From Nautilus pompilius (taxonomy: Eukaryota > Mollusca > Cephalopoda > Nautilida > Nautilidae): DNA of 64,000 nt. The DNA is taken from NCBI GenBank assembly GCA_018389105.1, contig JACATO010000332.1, positions 1,590,845 through 1,654,844 of the forward strand. The letters are read 5' to 3'. The notes below the pieces were generated by a model. The model had not been told where the DNA came from. It ran no database searches and saw only the letters and a program-made list of their open reading frames with translations. How positions within the stretch are numbered: the stretch's first letter is position 1; each line of letters opens with the position of its first letter. Below are positions 36,636 to 49,900 of the stretch, in pieces. The position numbers were made by a program, and so were the translations under genes.

Positions 36636-39600
36636 TACTGGAAAAACATCACTGAATTTACATTGTTAGATTTGGTGGATTTAAATTTTCCAGCTTGAAT
36701 TTCAATTTCTGCTTTCATCTGTAATAACCTTTAAAAACGTCATTCAATTTTAAAATTTATAGAAAAGTTTTGTAATATAATCATTCTCTCTTCTAAGCTT
36801 GTTTAGCAGAAATCACTTCGCAATATATCAGTTTTGCTCTTTCTGCTTTAAAGAGAGTCAGCCAAACGTTTTAATTATCCTAGAATTTTCTAATTTTGTT
36901 TGATATAAATTAAATCTCTTAAATTTGCATAATAATTTTACGTTAACATATTTAAGTGCATACCCTTTGTAATTTTTTTTTTACATTCGTAATGAAAGAA
37001 GTGAACAAAATTAACCAAATGTGACAATTTGAAATCTAACATGCGAATACATGGTTTCTGAAAAGACCTTATGAATCATGACGATAGATGTCGCTCAATG
37101 AGAAGTATTCAAAAGCAAACACTTAGAAATAGTCGTGAATACATTGTTATGATATGAGCATGATTTGATGATGGAATTTGTTACTGTTAAATTTGCACAA
37201 TGCAAAACATTTGGCCAAGGATATATACTTAACTGTCAGTTAGCCTTGATTTCCTTACAAGTTTCACTAAATAGTAATTAAATTCATTCACCTTTCTAAT
37301 TTATTTAAAGGAAATGAAGTGGGAAATAAAGAACAACAAATAACATTCAGAATTTCCGTATTATTGTTTTTTTTTTTACAATATGAATTTGAAAGATTAT
37401 TTATCGATAGTAATAGATGGCATTTGTTTTTAAATCTCAAAGCGCTTTTAAGGAAGAGAACCAAGAAAATTCCACATTTAACTGAGAATATTTTAAAACT
37501 CTCGTACATTTCGAAAAAGAATAAACGCAAACCCAAACTGTTTTATTTTACTTATTTTATTATTTCAATCATTTGGTTATATTTTGTATAAATAATTATT
37601 ATAATTATTATTAATCATTTAGAAATATTTTTGCTTGGTTTATTCTGTTTGTTTTGTTTCTTTTAAAGCTGTAATTAATGTAAAACAAATAAACGGACTG
37701 CACATAAGGGAACAAAAATTTTAATATTAATGATGACGCAGTTATCAATCAGGTATTTTAAAATATAACAAATAAAATTGTGATATCAACAAGAGTATTA
37801 AAGAAAAAGTATGTTTGAATAGATTTCAGTTAAACAGTGTTAAATTTAGCTTCAAATGAGTAAAATAACTCACCAGTATCACTGAGTTTAAATCAGTTTC
37901 AGTAAATTAAAACTCTTGATATTATGCAAACGTATGGACAGCACTACAGCTCTCCTTTTCAGGAGACTAAAAATATCTTCATGTATCTTATTTCAGCATA
38001 ATATTCTGTTATTCGTCGAAATTGTGCAAGATATCGCGCAGTATGGCGTTTGTTTGATTCTTTATTATTTGTTTCTTGCACATTAAAAGGAATAAGAATT
38101 TCGTGGTCCTGACGTATATTTACTTAATTTTATGTACATAAGAAGCCAGAAATTTGAAAGAAAACACAAATAGTTAGAAAAAAGTGAAAAAGTGATTAAT
38201 GTATTAATTTTATTAGTTAAATGTGACAGATATATAAATTGATAATTAAACTAAAACAAAAACAATATTTAAACAAACCATCAGAATAACGACCACTTTC
38301 TTTTTTTAAAAGTTTGGAAAATTCTTGGAAGTCTGATAAATGAAATTTTAAAATAATTTTATGTTACTGAATTCAAAGATTGCTGAGGTATTGCTATAAC
38401 TATGTTGTATTTTAAACATAATTTGCTTTAATTATTGCGACAAATTTAAGGATTGGGCTGAGAAAATTTACGAGAACAACTTGCCTTTTTTTCTTGTTTT
38501 TCACATAATGTTTGCATTATTGAGATAAATGTTTCTATTCATTATCCTGCAAAAAATAATCTCTGATAATCTTCTTTGCACATTGCACTTTTAATTTTTA
38601 AATTTGAACATATCATATGTTTAGTTGTAGGAGCAAGACACTGACTGATCTATTAAGCATTCTCCAACTTGTTAGTGAACAAATACTTTACCCCTTGAAC
38701 TAAACAGGTGAAATTTACCAGTCTAGAATAACCTTTTTCCAGTACTTGTCATTCCAGGTTTATGTAATATTATCACTAGAACCTTTTTACTTAATTACGC
38801 AAAACCATAGAGACTATCAGATAGAGGTAAGATGTTGTCTTGTCTCTGATGTAGAAAACGTTGACTTTGATTTAGTGGAATTTATCTAGTTTTAAATGCC
38901 AATGACTATAATGCAACTGTTCCGCTTGTTCAATAACGTGTTGTAGTAGTTATCGGTTTTAGGTATTACTTTTTTCTGTTTGTTTCCTCTCCGTGTTTGA
39001 ACGAGTATTCTATTATTTTTTTTTTGTATATCATGAACACTTTTGTTAGATATGCCATTTGCAATTTCTCTTTTAATTAAGCTTTTACCTTTGAAAGTAT
39101 AAATAGCAGCACGTATTTCTAGATTAATTTGTCTTTTGTCATAAAGGAGATTCAAATAAGATCACTTATTAGCTTCAATCATTTTAGGTTCATAACTACA
39201 GGCCTCTACTCTTGCTTTTACAATTTTAAGGCAAATTTGGCAATATACGATTGGGTCTTTTATTATCCAATCAGTTGACGCTAACTAATTTAAACTTCTT
39301 TCCAGACTGGTTTTCACGCGTTACTGTTTGGGAACAAAAGGTGACTATTATGATGAAACCTATATATGAGCAACGCATGTTTTAACTATTATATTAATTA
39401 AGATTTCAACTTTTTTCAACTTTGTGTTTTCTTCCATAGTTTTGGCTTGTAATGAACATTTTTACATTTAAGGTTTGTGACTTCTGGTTTGATAAATCAT
39501 AAATGGCAACAATGTATATTAAATCTATGTATTTAAATGTACATTTGCATTTAAAGAAATTAATTTTTGCTAATCTAAAAACAGATTTTTTATCTTGCAA

Positions 39601-42600
39601 ACTTTAGAAACATTAATCATTCTACCTTTTTGGAAGATATTTTAACTTAGCATAAATTTATTGGCAAATTTTAAATACATTTTTTAAACTTTCTAATTTA
39701 AAGAATGACGACCAGGTATTGACTAAAGCACATTTTCTAGACAGGTTAGATTCGATCGCAGAATAGTCCCCATGTATAGCGCTCATAGCAGGTGCTTGTT
39801 CGTACAGCGTATTGTCAGTTAGAAAGAACAGGTATTGTGCTGCGGCCAGGTTTTATAACTTACTGCACGTCATCTTACACTCGCTGTAAGACTTTTTCAT
39901 CAAGAAAGGTCCTATACTTTCTTTGGAAAACACTATAGGTTCATGAAGGGTTTCTCTATCAAAAGTCATGTGATAATAACTTATGGTAATTAATGGAATT
40001 ATACGCCATAACATCGAGCTCTTAGTTGTTGCTTTTTTCCGTTGTTTATTAAGAAGGTTAGGCGTGCACTTCATAGATACAAGAGATTTGTTGTTGTTTT
40101 TTTCTTATTTAAATCTAGAAAGTAAATTTCGTTTTAAATGATTTCAGAATCTTCGATTGTTTGGCGAAACCACTGCAAAATGATTATCGGGTATAACGAA
40201 AGAGTGACCTGTCGCCAAGATCACTTCCAAAGAAATGTTTTGGACTCTCTCAAAACCAAATCCCTAAAACGCGACTATAAAGTAAAAGTATAGATTTCTC
40301 TGACAGGAAAATTGAATAGAGGTGTAGTTACCGCAAGCTGCTTCTCCGTTAACAGTGAAGTACGTGCATCAAACTATTGGTGGCAGTCGTTAAGAGCAGC
40401 TATCTATTAGATCAATGATATATTTTCCTCTTAGGTGGTTTTAAAATGTTTATTTTAAAATATTATCCGTGAAACCATTAACACCCAGGGGGGATATTTC
40501 CTTGAGCGTTGAGCATAAACTGATAAAGATAAATCTGAAATAAATATGCTAGCCGCCTATACACGTATGCTCAAAATAAAAATAACTTTCTAAAAAATGC
40601 GATCAGCATATGGATGAAACAATAAATCCTAACCTCATTTTTTACCTGTTCTACAAACTGCTTTATAGCATCAAAACATTTATATGTGCAATTTACATAT
40701 GACGCCAAATATTAAAGATGTTAACGTCAGGTAAATTGGTATCAATCAAAATGTTTCTTTTTACTTTGTTACAGTTATTAAAAAGCAGTTAAATAATATT
40801 TTTATTCAATCGATTTTTAAAAATTAGACCCCTTTATTAAAAAGAAGTGTAGACTTTAAAAACAATATGTACGGGCAACATTTGTTTTTACTTTTTACGT
40901 GATTTATCTTTGTCCACAATTTTATGTTTTCTTAGACCATAACTTCTTTTAGCAAGATGCGTATTGAGAAAGACCGTTGATGTTTCTCAGATGTGAGGAT
41001 AACGACTTTTCTTTTACTGTCTTCTGGATTATGCTCGGTTTGTTTAGAAACATCGCCGGTTGAGAAAAGCTCGAGTAGCTACTCGTCTTCATCATGTGAC
41101 TGATAATACATGATTATATCCTAGCGTTAATAAAGCATCTCCTTTAAAATGATGAAAGTTGAATTTATTTAAAATTTTCATTTTCTTTGCGGTTTTTTCT
41201 TGCTGTCTTTATCACATTTAATTATAGGAAAAGACTACAAAAATATAACCAAAGGATCGTAAGTTTGAAATGATCTATCTACGATTGGCAAACCTTAAAA
41301 AATGTAGCAGAAAATTAATGTCTGAACGTGTAATAGAAAAACGGTTCAAGTAGATAGATAGCAAAAAAGCTCTGTTCTAAAAAAGGAATAAATACATGTA
41401 ATAAATCATGAATATGGTGATGTTTGCTCATTCTTTTTTACTCTAAACGTCTGACTCAGAATCCGACCACGTCTTATTTGTGCATCCAGCTTAGCCATTC
41501 AATGAATAAGCGAATCCAGTCTTATGGTGATAACTAACAGCTCCATCGACGATCAGAATGCTAAGGTAATGAAATAATAGTAGGAACACTCTTACCTTTA
41601 TATTTTGTACATTTGTGGTCTTAGATTTGTTATTATGCTTAGAAAAAAGAACCAGGAATGAAACTTATTCCCAAATTCTAGGGTGTTTCTTACAGTTATT
41701 CTTTAAAAAATCTTATATTTCTCAAATTAGAAAAAAAGAATTAATTAGACAGTAATATTATGTGAATTGTCAGGTGATATAATAAACAGGAAAAAAATAA
41801 TTTTGTGTAACTAGCAGTCGGTATGAAATAAATAAGAAACGTTTTCGAATAGACAATAAGCAATTTTTTTAGTAACTATGTAATTGTTTATATATATAAG
41901 GACTCCATAAATTTTAATCAGTTGTTTATTTTGTAATAAAACAAAATGTAACTGTCTCAACCATTTTATTACAATAAATATTGTTTTTATCCATATAAAA
42001 TAACACTTAAAACTAAAATTTAATACTGACAAATTATTGTTATTTAATTTTGGTGCTCTTTGCCTTTAAAAGTACATAAAATCTAAGCAATAAATTTATC
42101 AAACTTTTATTACGACTTTCCCAAATTTTCTTGGGTCTCTGGGAGAATTCTCCAAAGATCCTTGAGATTGGATGTTTGTATTTTCCCACCTTTGATTTAA
42201 ATAAATCTCATTAATTACAAGTAGGTTAAAATCAGTAAACTCCCGAGCTAAACTATAACTTCGGAGATATTTGGCTGCTTTTAACTTAATATTTTCATAA
42301 TTTTACCGAACGGTTTGGCTTACTATTTTTGCTGGAATACAAAACCATGATTCACTAAACGAATTCCTTTCGGTATGACTTAAACTTTTAATTTGCTGTG
42401 ATATTTATTTTTCATAATGTCACTATTTTGACAATATCTACATAACTATTGAAACAAATCCAAACCATTTGTTTAATAAAAACAAAAATGTACACTGAGT
42501 TTCATCGCCTAACATACTGGCTTTTAATTTTTTTTTTACATTTTATATCAGAAAGTAAAATTTATTTCACTTGCAAACATATTCTTTGTACATTTCAGCT

Positions 42601-44896
42601 TAAATTAAGCGTTTTACAATTTCTTGCTTCTTTACCAGGAATTTTCTTACAGCTGAATGACCTTTTAAAGATTCCGTAGAAAATCTTCTTTAAATGGTAG
42701 TTTTCCTTCTTGGAGTATTCTTAAAGAACCGATATGCTAAGAGAAGATTTCTTTCTTCCTATAGTGTACTAAAAGTCAAATGTAATGTTCCTCCTGTGCT
42801 CTAGCGCTTCATTTTCAACTCTATTCATGAACAATTTTCTAAGCTCAAGTTTGAAAGTCCTTTCCTCATGTAACAGAATAAGCTAACCAATCTTAGTCTC
42901 AAATAAGTCGTTGAAAAGTATTTGGTATTCTCTTTAAGTAATGAAACGTAGTTAAATTTCCAAATAAATAGTCCATTAAATATCTAAAGTCGCTGAAATG
43001 TTACATGAAAATAGATTTAGATCAGAACATAGTTGATTATTAAAATAAGTCAGGATATTAAACTGTTTCATAATAATTTCTATAGAACACGAATTACCTC
43101 GAAAATATGCTTTTACATAAATAGAGAATTTTTCACAAAAACTTTGCTGTTATTTATTAATATTGCCGCAATCCGAATAATCTTGGAATTTTTCTGACAT
43201 TTGATTTATCGAGCACTTTGTTATTTTAATTTTATTAAACACAAGAATACAGTTGCATTTCAAAATAATGAAACATATCAGTTTCAAACAATGATGACGG
43301 ACCAAACTACATAGGTATTAACAAAGTTGAAAAATATACTGACAAAAATCACTTCACCTTTTAAAACATTCTGCCCCTAGCTTTCCTGCTTTACTTTATC
43401 TCCATATCTAAAGCGTAGAGTTGGAATAAGTATGCTACCAATTGTAAATAATAGTTTATTTGTTTTTTTCAACTGGAAATCTGCATGACCGCTAGCTATT
43501 ATAAAAAAGAACCTTTATCTGCAGATTTAAAAAAAAAAAATTTGTTTACGCTTCCTGCCTCCATCTGTTAAGAGGTTTGAGAAAACGTTTCCGATAAACA
43601 CTGCATCATTCAACTGACGGGTAGCAAAATCATTGTGGATATTTTCTTACTATGGTTGTTTTATGAAGTTTTCGCAATACATTTTTGGACAGTTTTGTGT
43701 CATCTATAATAATGAATTTATTTTACCATCGGCATATGCCATTTGCTATATTCATTAAAGAAAATAAATCGATGAATTTAAATAATTCAGCAAATGTAGT
43801 TTTAAGGCATGAATTCTTGTATATTTTAAAATAAAATTACCTAGGTATATAAAATGTTTTTTTTTTTAAAATTAAGCAACAAACAAACAGACCAAAAAAT
43901 TGTAAAACGGTTTTCCTATCCAAAAGGCAATTTTTATCAAAGAAATATTTGATTTACAAATAAGTTTTAGGGATCTAAATAAAATGAAGCGATAACAATT
44001 CAGAAAACAAGAAAGAATTATAATATAATGAATGTAAACAAATATAAATTAAAGGTATTCAGTAAGGGGGGTATCCCTGACTGCAATACCTGACTTAGGA
44101 ACTATGCATATTGGTTATAACCCTACCGAATAGACAGTAGACAATAAAGTCCATTTTTTCATAAAAGAAGTTTGAAATGTTCTTGAGTTCGCCATTATCC
44201 CAAACATTCTAGTTTGGATTTAACTATGGTAAACGTGTTCGTCCAGATGTCTGTGCTCCAAAGTGAACAACTTTTATTGTCCATTAAAATAAAATGATTT
44301 CTAACTTCAGCTGCTTATAATCTGACATAGAGATCCAAAAGTTCATCATGTTATCTCATTCTAGTCATGGTGCCTACACGAAACACTTGCAGGACTGTAT
44401 AAGCAACCAATAAGATTTTTGTTCAGACCATTATTCCGTAACCACCATGATGATCCATTTCCGTGTTGTTTTAGGCTGGTTGCGTGCTATAGTTCTCTCT
44501 AGATGAGTACATGTCAGCAGTCACACTGAAGAATGAATCTTGACTCACCATTAATGTGAACATGGATCTGGTTATGTAGAATTCAAACGAATGGTCACGG
44601 CAGCAGCGCAAAAGTTCCTTTTTAAGTCCACGGTTCAAAGAAATACACATTATAGATTGTCTCGCTTGGAGGTTTATCTTGGCTGCCTCCTGCAAATGAT
44701 TGAGACTGATACCAATTTTCATATAGCCGCAGAGAGATCAATAGCAAGATGGGAGGTATTAGTGAAGCTCTGCTTCACCGAACCAAGTGACACACAACGA
44801 TCAACTGCTTTGGTTATAACCTTTGTTTAACTTTGAACGTCGGAAAATGTCAGCTGAGAAAACCACACCTCTGTTCACATTTAGCCATTTCACCAC
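36636..44896. other. AT-rich desert
   Basis: More than 8 kb of AT-rich sequence with no recognisable gene, transposon, RNA or tandem repeat. Frames rarely exceed 80 codons and are composed of Lys, Asn, Ile and Phe. A slightly richer patch at 39700-40100 holds a minus-strand frame ending near AAAQYLFFLTDNTLYEQAPA, which I could not assign. Confidence 0.5.
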
Positions 44897-44956
44897 CTCA
44901 ATCTCTGTCTATAATACCAATAGCTTCTCAATCTCTGTCTATAATACCAATAGCTT
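44897..44956. repeat. Perfect 30 bp tandem duplication
   Basis: The 30 bp unit starting CTCAATCTCTGTCTATAATA at 44897-44926 is repeated exactly at 44927-44956. It lies inside an unassigned 77-codon frame (44823-45056) and preserves that frame. Confidence 0.95.
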
Positions 44957-46199
44957 TCCACTTCAGCGAAACTGCCGAATGAATACGACCACTCATCTGT
45001 ACGGTTTTCCTTCAAAACAAATATTATTTTTGATCCTTGCAGATGTTGTCAAGTAATTTTATTTTACTATGAAAGTGATAACCGCAGTGTGCTGATTAGA
45101 ATGCAAGTATAATATAACTAAATCGGTTCCATGATCGGATCTCATAGTAGTTAGTAAGCATAGTTATCCTAGCCTTGCACACAGATTTTTTTTTTTAGTA
45201 CTGTCATGGCCACTCAACTTCTTTCTTTTCAGACGAGAAATGAACTATTCACCCACATGCCTGCTTTATAAAATAGGGGGTTTCGTCTGGGTGTCTCCTA
45301 CAGGTTGGTACCAAAAATATCTTTTGGCACTTCTTGGGTATCATAAAATCTCTAATATTTTTCTTACAGTATTTTCCGGTGTATCCTGTTTCTAAAAGGA
45401 AGACTAAACACGTTATGTGACGAGAATAGTCAGATGTTTAGCTCCACAGGAAACATTTAAATCACTGAAACGTACAGAAAGAGTTTGTTGTAGACGTCCA
45501 TAATATGTTGATGATAGCAACGATCCACAAAATCGCCTAAGTCAGTTGAACTGTTTTGAAGTGCATACATTGGCAGCAGCTTCTTTCGCAAATACCGCTT
45601 CAAAATAAATTCGTTTGAAGTAGATTTTTAACTCTAAAGATTTCCGACCACCCACCCAAATTAATTCATAGCCGAAAAATAGTTTAAGAAACCATCCCTA
45701 TTCATCACCGAAAACTCGCAAATGCTTTTGGGTCGCCCGAGGACGACTGTTAACGAATCGCGCCACCTATCGGACCAGGTCGCGGGTCGCCGTTCAGTTC
45801 GACAGAGAAAGACTGCATCGTGGTCGTGGTGACATTGAGCCTGACTTTCTAGCTGATGCCTGAAATGCAAGTTCTTAGTTCGATAGCTTTTGCGTATTGT
45901 TTTACATATTACGCCAAATAGAAGCCGTGGGTTTAGATATTATTACTACTAAGGTAATTTGTAACGAGTGTTCGGAATTCTTCAATTAAGAATTTATAAA
46001 TTTCTTTCTGTGCTCCTTATAATTATATGAATTTTTTTAAAATATTGGTTTTCGTTAAGCCTTTGATGAACAGCCTGAAGACTGCATAGGATAGCCATTC
46101 TATTATCAGTATCCTAGGCGGAGCACTTATTTCTATTTGAATTAGTTGGGCACAGATTAACTTCTATTTTATTAAGCATCATCACTCTTAGATCCCTGA
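44957..46199. other. Mixed DNA, no gene supported
   Basis: Short frames on both strands (for example minus 45870-45661, 69 codons) without recognisable domains. A GC-richer patch lies at 45640-45860. Confidence 0.4.
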
Positions 46200-49100
46200 G
46201 AATAATGAAGCTTATTTTTAATTACCAGGTATTTTCGTTTCGGTTTCACTCAGACCAAGAATCAATTCTGGCATTCCTGGTTATTTTACCCTTCTACCAC
46301 AAAATGGAGAGTAACGAGGTCTTTTACTGTAGTTTCCTTACCTACTAACCAAAGGTTGTGTGTATTCCTTCCCGTTAACTTTTATTTTAAATCTTCAGTA
46401 CTTTTTTGTTGTTGGTTGCCAGTTGTCCTTACTTAAGTTTCTGTTTTTTAAGACACCCCCAACTACGCCTCTCCGTTCTTTTTAAACTTAACAGCAGGAG
46501 ATGCAGTTTCCTACACTTTAAGCACGGAAAACACCTACAGATATTATAAGAAGCACTACTGTTATTATGGTGTCTTCGGCAGTGTTATTAATTACATTAT
46601 TTACCTTTCATCTTTTATTCTAATCAATATTATTTTATTCTCTCTTTATATCGTTCATAATAGCGTTTCTTCTACTTGTATATAAAAGTATAGCACTCAC
46701 AGGGGGGGCAGCCCGTCGATTTCATCTGAAGGTGTTTAAAGCACGAAAACGCATAGCCTCTTTGACTGATAATTTGATGGATTCCCGTGTGGCGCAGCAT
46801 TATCCACTTAATATAGCCCTCCAAGAAGTTCAAAACTTTAAACGTCAAACAAATTAATAAAATCTATCTTACCAAATGTCTTTGAATGGTTATTGCCAGA
46901 ATAGCTGCGTAGCAATGTTGTACAAGGTTTCTCTGATCAGTTGGTAGGAGCCCTGCATGAATTCTCTTCGGACTGAGGTCTGGTCTTGATTCATACTTCT
47001 ATTCGTTATTTCCTATTTTATATTTGATACGGCTCCAATTTTTAGCCTACCATTTCAGTTTACAAAATTAATTGGCTTTTATTTAGCAGGCTTTCCATAT
47101 CGACCCCCCTTTTTTTTATGAAACTGTAATTGTGTTTTTTTTGCGTTCTGTTGGAATGCATAGTCAGTTACTTTTGTCACGTTGCCTCCTAACAATTATC
47201 CAAATTATTTGTAGAATTCAGACATTAAAATTTCACTTTCTGTAATTTATCTATATTTTGTTTTTGTTTTTTAATGGACCTAGTAATTTCTTGCATGTTT
47301 AGCCGGCTTTCGTATTAATCTGCCCGGCTTTCTTTGTTTCTTAGTAACTGGTCTCCACTCATTGGACATGCCTCGACTCAATTAAATAGTTCTCTATAAA
47401 TCTGAGCTTCCTGACTAAGTAAGCATGACGCCAAACTCTGTTAAGGGATGTCTATCTTTACCTTCGGGCGATACGTTATTTTAGAGCTGATCACACCTTT
47501 CTTTAATCCACAACAAAACTTTTACACACTCCTGATCCTCCAGGTCTACGTCCTCTCCCCCGGCCCTCACTCTAACTCCTTTATTGGTGTTTATCTCTCT
47601 TGGCTTTGTTTTAATGACATTGACGCAGTAGTTGCATCTAAAATATACTATGGAATTTTACCATTAAATCCGAAATGAAAGATTGATTTCTACCCTGCCA
47701 AAATGCGTTTCACTACTGACAGGATCATAAGGTGATTTATATCTGCTGTAATTTACTTATGTCCCATTATAACAGAGAGTCTGTAAACCTAGTTTATTTC
47801 TTTGTCCAATAGTTTCAGCAAGTATCCATTGTTTTAACAAATTCTACCTATATCAAAATGGCTTTATTAAATCTTATTTCCCTGCCCATTTTGGTGCCTG
47901 CCCTACCCAAAGGGTCATTTTAACTTCTATGTGACTACTCCGTGAGATAATCTAGAGCAGAGTGAGTTTACTGCTGACGTACACATTGTATATCGTCGTA
48001 GCTGCACTGTATCTATTCCAATGATGGGTGTACTATTTAACCTCATGGTATTTAGTTCCAAAGGCATCAGTGCACAGATTATGCAGCTGCACCAGTTTAC
48101 ACAAATACCTCATATGATTAATAACCGAGTCTTGCGTATCGAGTTCGTCACTGAAGAAACAAGTCAAATCTCCTGGTATAAAAACTCTACGAGAGAGTAC
48201 GTTTCTTGTACATCCTGTAAAATTGTTTTCAGGTTATCTAAAAGAATCTATACGTTCCTTCTGAATGTTGGCTGCGTGAATCAAGCCTAAGGGTACCTGT
48301 GTTTTATCTTTTAGCTTAAAGTTTGCTAAATTTATTCGTCCGCAGGTTTTGCTATGAACGTTATTTGGGCTGAGCATTTAAAGGAACTATTATGTGTACA
48401 TCGCTTTTACAACCAGCAGTAAATGAACTAAAATGTTTATTGCCTTTCCGTCAACAGAATTTAGTCCTTATTTTTTAAAATTTTTTTTATATTAGAGCTC
48501 TTGCAAGAAAGGGAAAGCTATTTTATATCTATCCAACTTTTATTAAAAAGAAATAAATAATAAATTACAAAGGGCTTCTTGTAGATTTAGAGAAGTTACA
48601 TTTAATGGCCTCTTATTCAATTTGGCGATTTGGTTAAGGCCAATTCCGTAGAGAGAAAGGTACCTAATCGAGATATCAGCTGCCATCTTGCTTAGTCTGT
48701 CAGTGATGATATTTTCGAGAGTTAATTATAGTAGATGGACCAGAAAATATTTCCAGGATGATCAACCAGTGGGATCTTACCTAAGTGCTTTCATTTCTGT
48801 TTTTTTGCTACTTTCAGTTTAAGTCATGCATCTCTCTTCACTGTGGTGGCCAGTGTTTCTTTTCGGGAATCCATTCCCAAGGTCTGGTTATATGAAGAGA
48901 AAACTGCTGCCGCCATTTCCTTACAAGATCTTTTCTCTTTTTTTACCTGCGGTTTCCGACTAACAACCTTCTATATACAGTCGGAGAAGTAGAATTCTTG
49001 CTCTGTTCTTTCAGCACTCACAGGGCTCAGTTTAAAATCTCTGGTTTTGGTCGGTTCTTTCCTTCGTTGACTTATGCAACGATCTATAAAAAATTGCAAC

Positions 49101-49900
49101 CAAGGCTCAAGTTAACCCTTCTCCAAGTTGAGGTTTGGGAATAAGATTAAATGCAGCAATTCCTCGCTTTGATCTTTTCTTTGATATATTTGTATTGAGC
49201 ACCAGAATATTTCTAGCTGCGATGTAAAGTTGTGACTTTATGGATTGTAATTATATCGTCTCCACATTAAGCCGTCGTAGTTGATTACCAGAGGCTTATC
49301 CTACACAGGTGAAAATAATATTTTCAGTAATGAAGTAGCCAACCCGCCATCTTCCAGGTTTATTTTTTCAGTGTCTTCCCTATAATCCGAAAATCAGGAT
49401 ATTGAGGTGTTTACGAAAAAACTGTCCTCATCCTTATTTCTTCGGAATCACTTAACTATGATTGGTAATTTACTTAATGAGATGAGTCAGGAATGCATTA
49501 GAATGTTTATAATTAATTCTTGTCCATTTAGATGGTCGTTTAATTTAGTTGATAAATTTAATAGAATTTCCGATTAGTTATTTTGCTCTTATTTCATATT
49601 GTTAAAGTATTCGTATGGAGTTTACTAAGAATTTTATTTTTCATTTGGTAGGTTTTAGATTCACTGCGAAGAACAAGTATCCCACTTTCAGTATTACACG
49701 TCTAAACTATTTCTGAAAAATAGAAATTTGCCATTTTTCCCGTACTGAGCTAGAGGTCTGTTACCTATAACACAGCTTTTATTCTCTTGGGCAGCCAATC
49801 TACTTGTTATGTTAGTTACGTGTAAACCTGGCATCTACAGAGCACGCTTAACTATTTACCATATGTTTGCATATTTGCCATGCAAAGTCTATCACCTCTC
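46200..49900 (-). mobile_element. LINE remnant 5 (same lineage, minus strand)
   Basis: The plus strand is T-rich and the minus strand carries eroded coding sequence. Reading down from about 48330, KKRTLSRVFIPGDLTCFF is followed by AFGTKYHEVK, THHWNRYSAATT and IYNVYVSSKL at about 48060-47990, which match the endonuclease C-terminal blocks of remnants 1 and 3. RT follows at about 47030-46640: DQTSVRREFMQGSYQLIRET (the DQxCGxPGRS...LIRD segment), FLEGYIKWIMLRHTGI and STGCPPCECYT (near the RQGCPLS block). Frames change often. Ends are guesses; it lies downstream of remnant 4 in the same orientation. Confidence 0.55.

Noticed and set aside
44471-44722. Minus frame containing NRGLKKELLRCCRD, similar in feel to the helix 8 of a GPCR
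   Set aside because: No NPxxY motif or transmembrane helix precedes it, so the likeness is superficial.
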